The notes below the pieces were generated by a model that was given only the letters and a program-made list of their open reading frames with translations, ran no database searches and was not told the DNA's origin. The translations under genes were made by a program, and so were the position numbers. 64,000 nt of DNA from Aedes albopictus (Eukaryota > Arthropoda > Insecta > Diptera > Culicidae): positions 448,299,204 to 448,363,203 of the forward strand of contig NC_085138.1 in NCBI RefSeq assembly GCF_035046485.1, given 5' to 3'. Shown here piece by piece: positions 1 through 11,076 of the stretch. The first letter of the stretch is position 1. Each line of letters opens with the position of its first letter.

Positions 1-739
1 TTTCCTATGTTTACTGGCGCTGCAGTGAAATTTTTATGAAGGTCCTTAAATTTTTCACTGAAATACGGATTTTTGAAAAAGGTATGTCCAAAAATGGATT
101 TTTTCATATAAGTTGTTATAACTCAAAATATATAATTTCTATTAATTTGAAATTTTGTCTATACAATATCAATATATTGATGATGAAGCGGTAAAATTTT
201 CAGCCAAAAATATTGATAATTGTCAAAGTTGCAGCAGATTGAACATGACGCATTTTAGGAGAAATAATCAGCTCGGCTTTTTTTTTGCTACTGAGTGTAT
301 TTAGATTAAAGGAAGAACACATTTAGTAATTTTTGTATGGTATTATAAATTTGACTTATTTTCCTCTATATGGGTAAAAATTTCAACCCGGTATAACTTA
401 ATTCGCCGTAAGAAAATATTATATTTTATAACGTTGTATTAAGAATCAATATATTGTTGATAAACGTTAAAAAATTCATTCAATTCGGTTCACTGGTTTC
501 CGAGATATGACAGCTCAAAAATGAGTTGTCTAAAAAACAGTGTTTTACCCGAACGGTTCTAACTTCGCGAAAAATTATTCAATCGAGCCCAAATTTGTAC
601 CAATGATGCATATATAACAGGGTGATAAACAGTCAAAATTTGAGAATTTTTGATGCACTCTACGAAAAGTTACAGCATGTTGGATTTTTTTGTGGGAGAA
701 AAAAAAATTGCCTATCCCAAACATTTTGGCCACCCCCTG
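1..739. repeat. AT-rich non-coding DNA ending in a MITE terminus
   Basis: No supported gene. The short frames at 575-881 overlap one another on both strands and have no recognisable domain. The segment ends in GGCCACCCCCTG followed by TA at 740-741, which looks like the terminus of a TA-flanked inverted-repeat element. Its partner end is not visible, so it is either cut by the window edge or truncated. Confidence 0.35.
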
Positions 740-740
740 T

Positions 741-780
741 ATATTTAAAGTGCATAAAAATAACAAGAGGTTTTAGTGTA
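741..780. mobile_element. Fragment of pogo-like MITE terminus
   Basis: The end AAGAGGTTTTAGTG followed by TA, preceded by a GTGCATAAAAATAAC stretch, matches the right end of the larger element at 30170-31908. Only one end is present. Ends reading CA(C/G)T(G/C)(G/A)AACCTC next to TA are typical of pogo-like Tc1/mariner derivatives. Confidence 0.5.
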
Positions 781-1461
781 CCGAATTCGTACAAAAATGA
801 CAGTCTCACGAATTCATGCTGCTTTTCAGAAATGCACAGGAGGGATCTGTAGAGATTTGAAGTATTTTGGTAAGCTGCCACGTCAGCCGGAAATGTACAG
901 TGGGTATCGTTAAAAAGAAAAATAATCGGCAGTTTTTCTTCGGAATCTTAATCAGACTGGTAAAGAGGTTCCAGACACTGCTTAGATGATCCGATTATAG
1001 GAAAAACATGTCGAAGTGGTTGATAACATAACTCACTACTGTTGTGCAGATTTTTAAGAAAAAATCGTAAAAAGGGATAAAAAGGGATAAAATGTATGGA
1101 ATATATATGTAAATGGATAATTTCAATGATGTTTTTCCATGAAAGTATAGTCAATTATCTTTGTTTTGAAGGCTTCAAACTTTGCTGTTTATTATTCCAT
1201 TCCTGAGATATACGTGATTTTGTCCGTTCAGATTCTAAATGAGCTATGTCTTACAGCAATGAAAATTCAAATTATTTGATTAATTCAAAGAATTTTAAGC
1301 GAAGACCTATGATGAGAATCTTATGGAATGTTTTACCTTATTTCAGCTATTTACTTTATTAGAACAATATTTTGCAAAACTCTTTAAATTTTCTCTAATT
1401 TCCCAACAAATGTTGTTCACTAGGAATCTATGCTAGAAATTGTTCTTTTTTTCTTTTTTTT
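781..1461. other. AT-rich DNA without a recognised feature
   Basis: Nothing beyond a short tandem of AAAAAGGGAT near 1071-1090 could be supported. The 68-codon reverse frame at 948-1154 has no recognisable motif. Confidence 0.3.
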
Positions 1462-1905
1462 GCGGCAGGAAAAAATGCGAAAGTGTTTTCAATTTCAAAC
1501 CTCATTTTCGTCTATTGGACGTTAACCAATCCATGCTCTAACATGATATTTTTGGGCAATAACTTTTACAAAACAGCGACTGAAACTGAAGACAATCGGT
1601 ATTATCAAACCACCAAAATGTTTCACATCTGACAAAATAAATAGTTTAATTTTCTCTACAATATCATCAAATGTATGTGCTATTTTCAACTAGTATTTTT
1701 AGTATTTTAGCCACCCAGACAACTAGTAATCGTATAAGATGTTGCATAAGATGATAAAGCGGAGGCCATATATGTGCATGCCTCCATTTAGGCGCATGTA
1801 AAATGTACGCATATCGCCTCCACTTTAACATCTTATGCAACATCTTATACGATTACTGGTTGTCTGGGCATTTTGTCTTATGACCATTTATTGGGCGCGC
1901 AGTTT
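1462..1905. mobile_element. Truncated copy of the GCGGCAGG-ended MITE, split by another MITE
   Basis: Begins GCGGCAGGAAAAAATGCG, the same terminus as the complete element at 25733-26328, and matches its reverse complement through the words around GGGCGCGCAG near 1895-1905, after which similarity stops. It is therefore a copy lacking its other end. A 155-bp palindromic MITE (1714-1868) is inserted inside it, and the host sequence resumes on the far side. Confidence 0.75.
1714..1868. mobile_element. Palindromic MITE (CCCAGACAAC ends), 155 bp
   Basis: Starts CCCAGACAACTAGTAATCG and ends with the near reverse complement CGATTACTGGTTGTCTGGG. The whole unit is an imperfect palindrome around GCATGCCTCC / GGCGCATG. 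Comparison with the uninterrupted host copy at 25733-26328 suggests a 2-bp duplication, CA, at 1712-1713 and 1869-1870. Related copies are at 18828-18982 (also 155 bp) and a right half at 45752-45807. It has no coding capacity. Confidence 0.85.
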
Positions 1906-2149
1906 TACTCACTTTCCGGCTTATGCGAGGTATGCATTTCAAACGGAACCCAACATTTTACATGCACTATTATGACGAATTAATTCAGCATAATGTTGAA
2001 TAACATTTGAATTATTTTCACGTACAACATATGTTCGGGTTTTGTTCACACAAATTTGGAGAAGTTATAAAGCATCATGTTGTGCACCAACTTAATTTTT
2101 TGTTGTTTGAAGCGTTTACAAACGTACAGGAAAGTTGTTATTAAGCTTT

Positions 2150-2335
2150 GACAAAAATGACTGAAAATAAATAAAATGCAAAAATGTTGAACTCTCACGA
2201 GAGTAATTATTTGCTCTCATGTTGAGAACACCTATTATGACATAAGAATTACTTATAAAATTACCTAATTTCGGATTAGAACTCGAGACCTGTCGATTGC
2301 CAGCCGCATGTCTTCCTATCTGCGCCATCCTAGAG
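2150..2335 (-). mobile_element. tRNA-derived SINE (not Feilai), reverse strand
   Basis: Read on the minus strand, the head contains an A-box-like TGGCGCAGATAGG (about 2318-2330) and a B-box-like GGTCTCGAGTTCTAATCC (about 2272-2290), spaced as in a tRNA-derived RNA polymerase III promoter. Downstream on that strand the sequence becomes A-rich with AAATAAATAAA near 2165. It does not fold as an intact tRNA. The 109-codon reverse frame at 2116-2445 runs across it and is not supported as a gene. The exact 3' limit is uncertain. Confidence 0.55.
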
Positions 2336-2578
2336 ATGGTGAGATGCAGCACCCAAAGCAAAACATAATCTTCCCATGACTCAATAATGATCACTCCTGA
2401 ACTTGTGTTAAGCAATGGTGAATTAGCACAGCACGTGGTAATCAACTGAACAACGCCTTATATTTCAATAGCTGTTCAGCCCAAAACACGTGTTTTCCAT
2501 TCTGATTTCGCTGTCAGTATTTTTAACGCATGGTGAGAAAACTTGAATCGAATGCGGTCAAAAAGTGTTGGTCCTTAT

Positions 2579-2743
2579 CATTGGCGGAGCCAGCATTTTC
2601 TTTTTTCTTGCTCACTCTCCTAAACATACACGAGAAAGAGAAAGATAGAAGAGGAGGCAGCTTGCCCCCTCTTTCATCTCGCTCTTTCGCTTGCATGCTT
2701 GGGAGAGTGAGTAAGAAAAAAGAAAAAGCTGGCTCCGCTAATG
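2579..2743. mobile_element. hAT-like palindromic MITE, 165 bp, 8-bp TSD
   Basis: Terminal repeats CATTGGCGGAGCCAGC and GCTGGCTCCGCTAATG flank a nearly palindromic interior of AG/TC-rich arms. The same 8 bases, GTCCTTAT, lie outside both ends (2571-2578 and 2744-2751), a perfect 8-bp target duplication as made by hAT-superfamily transposases. The 74-codon frame at 2530-2754 simply reads through it. Confidence 0.85.
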
Positions 2744-2759
2744 GTCCTTATTGAAGATA

Positions 2760-3984
2760 TTGTTTCAAGACGTACTAATTGCGATATCAATATGTTCTTA
2801 TTTTCATTATTAAATATCGATCTTTATAAATGCATGACAATACATATGTGGTGCGGTATGGTCTTGGACATGGTGCACTCACAACTTCTGTTCAGGTAAT
2901 CTACTTATGCTCAGTCGAAGATCCGTTAAGCAATTTTTTTAATAATGCTTTTGCCATGGAATCTTTATATTATGTATAATAAATAGTGCATAGGGATACT
3001 TGAAATGTGTCGATTTCTGAATGCTGTTTGGTTATCTAGGTGACTGTGGGAACAATAGTAAACACGACATCACTGAAATGTCAAATGCATCGATCCAAGC
3101 ATCTCGTACAATCGAACTGCTGCGAAAGATAAAAATATAATAATCAAGATATCTTGTCACAGACTAATAATAATAAATAAATGCCTCATTTTTACGTAGA
3201 TTACGTCTCTTGGCACTCAATGTTAAGCTACATAATTCTATTCTGTTTTATGTTATGTGATTCGTTTCAAATATTGGTTCTTTAATAACTTGGTTGTCTA
3301 AACAGTTTTAGCCATGATTTATCCCATTATCCGAACAAAGTTCCGAGTCAAACTATGACGGGCTGAAAGCGTTTATTTGACAAGTGAAAAGCACATTGAT
3401 CAGGAGCATATGCTTATTGATACTCCAGCTTAATAAGATGCAGCCAAATTTTTTGTTAAACTCTTTTGTTAAGGAATCAATGCTTGTCGAAAAAAAAATT
3501 GTTAAACTTTTGAAAAGTGTTTTAGTTTATCATTGTTGATACCGATGAGGAAAGTCGAACATTGACTACTTTCTCAATTGAAAAATCATTTGAACAGCAA
3601 TGTGAGCATAATTTTAGTTCAGCTATGATTACCATTATTAAGCAACAATTCAGCAAGCTTGCTTGTTTGTGATTTGCAATTGTTAGTTGGGAATCGCTCA
3701 AGTAATTTTCGTTCAGTGCATTATTTTTGCGTGACCGGAATGGTCAAGAAATTTAACACCATTTTGTTTGAAGTTTTGTGTCAGCTCCGTACTAGGATCC
3801 GAAATAAAGCGCCGCTTGCTCAATTCTTGAGCGATTCCTCGACTGAATTTTACACACATCGAGATAGCCCAGGAAATTTCTTGCGATCTGCGTACTATCC
3901 ATTACATTATCACAAGTAAAAAATTAAAAAAAAAATATTTTCTATTACAAGCATATAGACATTGATTGAAAAAGTAATCATATA
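2760..3984. other. AT-rich DNA, no supported gene
   Basis: About 1.2 kb of AT-rich sequence. The longest frame, 86 codons at 3659-3919 on the plus strand, has no recognisable domain, signal peptide or neighbouring exon evidence. Confidence 0.25.
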
Positions 3985-3986
3985 TA

Positions 3987-4181
3987 CAGTCGAACCTCCA
4001 TGAGTCGATGATCCTTGACTCGATATCGACTCATGGATGTAATTTGTTCCATGCTAAAAATAATTTCTGGGTTACTATGATGGTCCCCCCAAAAAGCTTC
4101 TCAAAGGATTTTTGTTCCTCTACTCGATATTTTCTTGAGTCGATATGGTCCCTTCAATATCGACTCATGGAGGTTTTACTG
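3987..4181. mobile_element. pogo-like MITE, 195 bp, TA TSD
   Basis: Ends CAGTCGAACCTCCATGAG and CTCATGGAGGTTTTACTG form terminal inverted repeats of about 24 bp, each next to TA (3985-3986 and 4182-4183). The CAGT start and TA target fit pogo/Tigger-type Tc1-mariner MITEs. It has no transposase. Confidence 0.85.
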
Positions 4182-4205
4182 TACCTCAAATTTAGCCTGT
4201 GGCAG

Positions 4206-4234
4206 TTTCTCGCATTTTTTCCTGCCGCACCCTG
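4206..4234. mobile_element. Terminal fragment of the GCGGCAGG-ended MITE
   Basis: CGCATTTTTTCCTGCCGCAC followed by CCTG and TA repeats the terminus seen at 25733 and 26328. Only about 30 bp remain. Confidence 0.6.
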
Positions 4235-4323
4235 TATTCATTCCGAGCTTGCCCATTATTATGATTCCCATTTCTGTTGCCCGAGCCTTGGAGTTTAGTC
4301 AATATTTTTATATTGGATTTTTA

Positions 4324-5212
4324 AAGCCTGTATCCGCAATAATCGGGACACAGAAGTACGTCATTAGCTCTGTAATGAATCAATAGAATTGACCAAATAA
4401 TTGACTGAGAACTCTTTGGTTTATGTTTATTGTTTGTGCCAAATTTCATAAAAATCGATGCATTACTTTTAACTGTGGATGAAAAACAAACAAACGTGGT
4501 TTTAATCATTTTGTACAATCATGATCAATTTTCATTTGCATACTAGATGGTTCTATTATGCTACAGTTCAAAGTTCTGTGATAATAATTATGAAATTTCG
4601 TTAGCAGTTATGATACTTATAGAGACACTTTCTTGCAAAATTGCATCAACTTTGATCAATTGGTTTGAAAGCTATTGGTGTTGATAGGGGTGAGTGTTAG
4701 TGAAAATTTTTCGTGTTTTTCATGTGCGATTTTTGCCTATTCATAATTTTTGAATTTCTCTGCCAATTTTCATGAAATTTTCACAGCAGCTAGTTGAATC
4801 TGTGTATACTATGCCTGCAAAATTTGATGATTCTTGGTGTAGTACTTTCAATAGTACAATCGAAACCATGAAGGGTGCTGATTAATTACTGTCTGATGGG
4901 CTAAAATCACGTTCAGTCCCAAAACATGTTTCGACCATAAAATTGTTTGTGTTCTAAATTTCAGCCATTACATTTGCCAAATTCAAAAGTTACAGCGCTG
5001 ACAAGCAAAACTGGGGGCTGTACAAAATTCAATGGCGCACATTTTACTCTTTCGTTGCTACAACAAAAAGTACTGCACCGATTCACATGAAATTTTGTAG
5101 GTGAAATGAACACATCCTAAGATATTATAAGACAAAATTTGAGCAATTTAAATGTATCTATTGCAGAGTTACAGCTGTATTTCTGTGTCCCGATTATTGC
5201 GGATACAGGCTT
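4324..5212. mobile_element. Tc1/mariner-like non-autonomous element, 889 bp, TA TSD
   Basis: Near-perfect terminal inverted repeats of about 31 bp begin AAGCCTGTATCCGCAATAAT and end with the complement, ATTATTGCGGATACAGGCTT. TA lies outside both ends (4322-4323 and 5213-5214). The interior is AT-rich with only short frames and no transposase motif, so it depends on an enzyme supplied elsewhere. Confidence 0.85.
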
Positions 5213-5220
5213 TATAATAA

Positions 5221-5393
5221 GGGGACTCACTAAACAGATTAAACTGCTGCGTAAGCCATAATTTTCTGTTTATTTGAAATGTTTTATGAAATTGCGAATG
5301 AAATAATTATGATTATAATCAAAGACTACCTTGGTGATCGCGACGTTTCATCAGAATAGACTTAAGCGGTTTACGCTGTTAAGTGAATCCCCC
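5221..5393. mobile_element. MITE with GGGG(A/G)NTCACT ends, copy 1
   Basis: Starts GGGGACTCACTAAACAG and ends GTTAAGTGAATCCCC. The same element occurs in the opposite orientation at 8031-8186, sharing the CGCGACGTTTCATC/ATCACCAAGG-like core. No clear target duplication was seen. Confidence 0.7.
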
Positions 5394-5438
5394 TGATATC
5401 TTAAGTGTAGAATTAGCATTATGTTAAAATATATGTAC

Positions 5439-6204
5439 TAGCGTGGTTCAACAAATCGTTTTTGCTCTACACCGCTTATTCGATTCGTAACCAGATTCTA
5501 AGCCTTCTCCCAAAAAATGAGCTGATTTGGTTGAAAATTGAAAGTGCACAAGCTCTTCAAAGTTTGTATGGGAATTACTATGGGAAAAGGACGTTTTTCA
5601 TTCAATTGGCCGTAGCTATTCCCCAAGTACCCTAGAGTGTTAGTTAGTTAGTTAGTACCAAGGGTCCTCCTAGGCTACTTTATCAGCTACAACTTTGCCG
5701 AAGACCACATTCAAATCGGACGCCTCATTAATTTGTTATCGATTTTTATCCAGAATGAAATTCTTTGATCATGATGTATACACTATTCGATGGGCATCAC
5801 TGCAATTTGCCTTGAAACATAGTAGCCATGATTTATGTGTGCTATCTTTGGCACCATGTGCAGCAATGTTGCCTGCTGGGAAGCTGAACGATCACTGTTA
5901 AAGTTTCTGCAGTTGGATACAAATCGATAACTAATTAATGAGGCGTCTGATTTGAATGTGGTCTTCGGCAAAGTTGTAGCTGATAGAGTAGCCTAGGAGA
6001 ACCAAGGGTCAACTAACACTCTAGGGCACTTGGGGAAATGCTACGGTCAATTGAATGAAAAACGACCTTTCCCATACAAACTTTGAAGGGCTTGTGCACT
6101 CTCAATTTTCAACCAAATCAGCTCATTTTTTGGGAGAAGGTTTAGAATCTGGTTATGCATCGAAAAAGCGGTGTGGAGCAAAAATGATGTTTTGAACCAC
6201 GCTA
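5439..6204. mobile_element. hAT-like foldback element, 766 bp, 8-bp TSD
   Basis: Arms of about 300 bp (5439-5740 and 5915-6204) are inverted copies of each other. The ends are TAGCGTGGTTCAA and TTGAACCACGCTA. The identical octamer ATATGTAC lies outside both ends (5431-5438 and 6205-6212). A GTTA microsatellite sits in the left arm near 5640-5657 and is absent from the right arm. The inner loop of about 175 bp is unique. The short frames at 5695-5971 and 6047-6355 read through the arms and are not genes. Confidence 0.88.
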
Positions 6205-6702
6205 ATATGTACGTTAATAAAAACAAAAAAAAATACAAAAAAAAATGTTTATAATATTGACCTATGTTATTACGTGGAATGCCGTAATTTCGTGCAGATT
6301 TCGCTAATTCATAACATCTAGAAATCATAATTTTGGAACTTATTGAACTGTCCAATTTTCACTTGAGGTATTATAGTTTAAATGAAACTTGAAAAATTGC
6401 ACGATAAGATCCATTATGTATTATGTTTCCTATATGTTATTAGCGAAATTTGGACCTTTATGAAATTAGGGCACCCTACAGTATAAATTATTTTGCTAAT
6501 CTGCTACGTCGTCATATAATCAACTCCATTTGCCCGCAAATACAAATTAAATGTAGGTACCGTCGATGGGGGTGACAATGGGTCTGGGGGGTGAGATTGG
6601 GTCAAAACGGAGAAACATAAAATTTGAAATAGTTCATCTACTATCACTAATTTATATTGAAAACTTAATATTAATTCAAAGAGGAGAAGTTTTTACATGT
6701 CA

Positions 6703-6993
6703 TGGGCCCATATAGCCGAGGCGGTAAACGCACGGGTATTCAGCATGACCATGCTGAGGGTGACGGGTTCGATTCCCGGTCGGTCCAGGATCTTTTCGTG
6801 AAGGAAATTTCCTTGACTTCCTTGGACATAGAGTATCTTCGTGCCTGCCACACGATATACGCATGCAAAATGGTCATTGGCAGAGGAAGCTCTCAGTTAA
6901 TAACTGTGGAAATGCTCATAGAACACTAAGCTGAGAAGCAGGCTTTGTCCCAATGAGGACGTTACGCCAAGAAGAGAGAGAGAGAGAGAGAGA
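6703..6993 (+). mobile_element. Feilai-type tRNA-derived SINE, nearly complete
   Basis: The head begins GGGCCCATATAGCCGAGGCG, with an A-box-like TAGCCGAGGCGG and a B box GGTTCGATTCCCGG. It continues through the conserved body (words such as GGAAATTTCCTTGACTTCC and ATGAGGACGTTACGCC) and ends in a GA microsatellite (6972-6992). This layout fits the Aedes Feilai family, transcribed by RNA polymerase III and moved by LINE machinery. No flanking duplication was convincing. The 75-codon frame here is spurious. Confidence 0.85.
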
Positions 6994-8030
6994 TATGCGT
7001 ATAAGATGTTTAGCAATAATCGTTTTTTGTTAAATTTGTGGCTAAACTTATATGATAAAACTACTAGTAAATAACTCTGAAAAAAAATCTCCTTCGTAAT
7101 GTTTAAAACAAGTACCTAACCATAAAATTTCTTATAAGTGATTAGCTGTAGGTATGACCTGGTTGATGCAATGAAAAAAGCGGGATGTCATTGCTCTTTT
7201 TATTTAAAAAATCAATATTTTTGACCCTATGTCTAAATATTAAGAATGGGGGTGAGATTGGGTCAATCAAGATCTCGAGTGCACATAACCTTAACTAAAA
7301 ATTCAACTTGTTATCCAGTCCCCATTTGACGTTAGAGTGGTGCCATGTTTACCGTATCTTCATAAAAGCACAATTTCTTTCGAAAACATGTCGAGAAGTG
7401 TCAAACGAGTGTGTTAATACGTTTAGGGCCTAAAGTCATTTATAGCAATACACCCATGCGTTTGGACAGCTCTTCTAATCATCAGCTAATCTTTAGAGTA
7501 CTGCAATATCGTAAGCTCACAAAATAGACTTAATAGCGTTCCTCTATCTCGAGATAGAGTGATTTGCTTTAGCAATATAGAGGCCAATGATCATGTACAT
7601 AAGAGTTTATAACGGAGGGTTTGGTTATACATTTCTTATGCAGTATACTAAAACTATCATGTTTTTACAATCAATTTTTCAATGCGCCACTCCCTCATTG
7701 TAATCCCCCCTCCTCTCATGGAGGATGAAACTCTAAATGAGGATGATTATGGTGGATAAAAATGGCGATACAGTATACAAACGTTATTTCATCAAATTTC
7801 AACCATTTTTTCGGTTGTATTAGGCTTTTTAGGTGGATTAATCATCTTTTAAAATTACCTAAGTTTTTATTCGTCATGATAACATTGTGTTTTCTAGGTA
7901 TGATCAACAAAACTAACTTATATTCCCAGATAGGCGATTTCGAATACTTTGACCCATTCTCACCCCCTCTAAGGGGTGAGATTGGGTCAATTTTCAATCA
8001 TTTGTAGTTTGGTAAGCTATTCATATAAAA

Positions 8031-8186
8031 GGGGGATTCACTTAACAGCGTAAACTGATTAAATTGATTAAACGTCGCGATCACCAAGGCAATCTTTGAT
8101 TATTTCATTCGCAAAAATATGAAACATTTCATATAAGCAGAAAATCATGGCTTACGCAGCACTTTAATCTGTTTAGTGAGTACCCC
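8031..8186. mobile_element. MITE with GGGG(A/G)NTCACT ends, copy 2 (inverted)
   Basis: Reverse-orientation relative of 5221-5393: it starts GGGGGATTCACTTAACAG, passes ACGTCGCGATCACCAAGG, and ends CTGTTTAGTGAGTACCCC. It is nested near the right end of the 6560-8335 element. Confidence 0.7.
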
Positions 8187-8375
8187 TAAAGTGATAATTT
8201 CTTGCTAAACTATTATTACCACATGGAAGAGTATACATACCAAATAAAAAGTTATTCCGACTTCAATTGCATTTGTTATTAAACAAACAATCTTTGAGTA
8301 TCCTTTTTTGACCCATTCTCACCCCCCAACGACGGTATCTGAACTGCTACTATGTATACACCCTTAAATGAAACA

Positions 8376-8549
8376 ACACAGCGCACGAGTAACTTTCACG
8401 CAGCGAGCAAAAAGACAAAAGAATTTTCACGCAGATTTGTGTAACACCGGATCAGCACATTTTTTGTGTTGATCCGGTGTTACACAAATCTGCGTGAAAA
8501 TTCTTTTGTCTTTTCGGTCGCTGCGTGAAAGTTACTCGTTGCGCTGTGT
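8376..8549. repeat. Near-perfect 174-bp palindrome (arms about 84 bp)
   Basis: The left arm from ACACAGCGCACGAG to GGATCAGCACA is mirrored by TGTGTTGATCC to CGTTGCGCTGTGT, with only a few mismatches, a one-codon-sized length difference around AAAAAGAC / TTTTCGG, and a very short T-rich loop near 8460-8467. It may be a foldback MITE. Its first bases, CACAGCGCA, match the ends of the foldback at 29014-29658. No matching target duplication was found. If transcribed it would form a long hairpin RNA. Confidence 0.8.
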
Positions 8550-10895
8550 ACATCGAGTTCTGCGTGTAGATGATATTCTTTGCTCTACGCCACAAGCTCA
8601 CTTCTCTCTTTTGCGACGCTTTCGACGGTGTAGTCTTCGGGAGGCGTAGTTGCATGCGAAACATTTCATCAAGTGAGGCGAGAATATAAAAAAGCTCTGT
8701 GATTCACAGCTTGCTGGGTTCGCTTGCTTCCTATTGCGAGCGAAAATGGAGTAAACTTTACTCCGTAAAGCATGGTGGTGGTAGGTCATGTTAAACTGTA
8801 AGCTTTTATGTTGGTTATGCTGCGTTCTTGCTGGTGAATTGGTGAGGAGTTCTTGATTGATTTGATAAATGTAGATGTATTTGTATTTTCAAAAATGGCA
8901 TATTATTGTTTCAAATGAATATCATTTTGAAACAATAGCTATTACATTTAAAAGTTTGTTTATCCGAAATAATTCAAATTTCCGATTTATATCCTCAAAG
9001 ATGCATGCCAAATTGCACTTGTCAATTATTCTAAACTAACGTTCAGTGTGAACCGGTAGAGTTCTGAATTAATTTCATGGTTGAATACTAATCCATTCAC
9101 CCTTTGAAAACGGTATTATTCTTTGATCAATCATCCAGCCGCTAATTTTCCCACTATTCACCCACCATGTGGTTTGTAATTACATGGATTTCACGATGCT
9201 GACCAACGTTTCTTATCCTAAACAAGCAAACATAAAAGAAAAAGGAAATACATTTAAGGTAGGTACGTCTGAGACACTGTTACTGTTTACTTGTCTCTAC
9301 AAAGTACCCATCGTTAGACAATTTAGGTCTTAAGCATTGAAAAGTAAAACGATACAAAACCGAAAAATCAACATGAAAATCCTCGCTATTCATGAAGTCT
9401 AGGTACAGGCAAATAGCATCCTAGCCACAATGCCCACAAAACAGTCTGGTCAGTTAAGGTGAATTGAATCAGCACGCCCTCGTGGCTAGAGGTGAAGGAG
9501 TTTAAAAGTGAGGCGCACGACACAACAGCAGCAAAAAAAAAAACCGGACCTATCGTCATGACCCGGTCGGACGACCCCGGTAAAGTTCGACGCAGACGGC
9601 CGCCGCCGGTCGGTAGCTCTTTCCGTTCCGGGGGATCAAAATATTTCAACTGTAGGAACTATACCTTGCTGTTATAAGAGCAAAGCCAAGGTGCAAGGCA
9701 GCAATACTCGGTCTCGGTATGATGTGGTGACTTTGAGGTGGTTGGGGAACGTCAATTTGCCCGCCGTCACATAGCATGCCATGTCTGGGCGGTAGGACGA
9801 ATCGAATCGGAAGTGAATCGGGTTCGTTCCTTCCTAGGTTCCTTCCATTCTTGGCCGGTGTCTGGATGAACGAACGACACCGCCATGATACTAACGAATG
9901 ACGGTAGGGCAACGAGCTTCACTATGCTTAAAAAAAGATGTGGTATGGGAGAAAGTGTATGTTTGTTGAACTACATTTTTCCTGGTCCATGTGCGACGGG
10001 TTCCAGACAACGTCGACGTCGACGCCGACATCGGTAGGTTAGGGATGATGTGGGGCAGCATGGCGCGGTTCTCTTCCTCGCTCGGAGTCCTTCCGGGATG
10101 GCGTTTTTATGCTACTGGTACATTGGCGTCGCCATCGAGACTGCAGAAACGGACGGCGAGGTAAATGGCTTGACATATTTTGCTGCAACAGCGCCGTGTG
10201 TCTGTGTATCATCATCATAAACGGTCGTCGGCGTCGTCATCGCAGTAGACGCTGAAAAGAGCTTCAGGTCCCATCCTATCCTGGAAAGTACGGCGCGGCG
10301 TGGCGGCAAATAGCAACCGCGTCGCTTCCTATGTACTGTCGGGCGCGGACTTTTGCTGCTTTGGCAGCACTAGTGACGGGGAAAGCCAAAAGTGGCGTGG
10401 ATTTTAAACATTTTTTTTCCTGTGGGCTTCCTTTCGGATGGAATTACGTCTGTGGGGAAGTGCCACGTCGGCAGGTCGATAACAGACACCAGAGGGGGAC
10501 TATTCTATGTGCTCTCCCGGGTTGGACGGCACTTTGGCGGAGTACTTTGACTCCCTTTCGGCATTGCGGATGTTTTCCGAGAACGTCCCGGGTTGGGGAT
10601 GAATGACTGCACGAAATGAGAATGTTCCAGAAGTCGGACCCGGAAAGGGATAGTTAGCTTCCGATGTTGTTGGACAGATTGGTATGATGATAGCATAAAC
10701 GAAATTCACTTTTGTTTCTCTTGGGTGCAAGCACAATTGGTTCAAAGGTAATCCTAGTAAGCTTTTACTTTCCAGTGGCTGGTGGGTGGTTATTCTATGT
10801 AGCTCAGTAGGCCTGATAGAGCTTACAGTCCTGATTGATACAAATTAACTTCATTTAATCACAAACAGCGGAATTTTACAGAATCAAATTTTCTA
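8550..10895. other. Quieter, partly GC-rich DNA, probably single copy
   Basis: About 2.3 kb with no recognised repeat. Composition shifts from AT-rich (8800-9380) to GC-rich with CG-rich words such as CAACGTCGACGTCGACG (about 10008) between about 9480 and 10750. Frames of up to 91 codons exist on both strands, but none shows a domain or is favoured over its overlapping competitors. The sequence could contain host regulatory DNA or untranslated exon sequence; this is inference from composition only. Confidence 0.3.
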
Positions 10896-11076
10896 GGATA
10901 AGAAATTCGGCTTGTCAGTCCTTGGATTTCTAGTATGAAAACGTTTTTGATTCTTCCCTATATTTCGGTAGCGGTTGTTACCATTCTCATGGGACAACCG
11001 TTACCGAAACGTAGGGATGATTCATAAACGTTTTCGTTCTAACAGGTCAAGGACTGATAAGCCGAATTTCCTAACC
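10896..11076. mobile_element. Foldback MITE, about 181 bp
   Basis: The arm GGATAAGAAATTCGGCTTGT through TTTCGGTAGCGGTTGT is mirrored by ACAACCGTTACCGAAACG through AAGCCGAATTTCCTAACC, with a loop of about 15 bp around 10980-10994. Arms are about 80 bp with scattered mismatches. No coding capacity. Confidence 0.75.

Larger units (their letters stand above)
6560..8335. mobile_element. TA-flanked element with CCGTCG ends, 1.78 kb, carrying nested insertions
   Basis: Left end CCGTCGATGGGGGTGACAAT and right end CACCCCCCAACGACGG are imperfect inverted repeats, each next to TA (6558-6559 and 8336-8337). The motif GGGGTGAGATTGGGTCA also recurs internally at about 6588, 7250 and 7975 and as its complement near 7950 and 8310. 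A Feilai SINE (6703-6993) and a MITE (8031-8186) are inserted inside. No transposase frame is recognisable; the 81-codon frame at 7762-8007 has no known motif. Confidence 0.65.

Noticed and set aside
6703..6790. Functional tRNA gene
   Set aside because: The A and B boxes belong to the SINE head; the arms do not form an acceptor stem and the sequence continues into the Feilai body.
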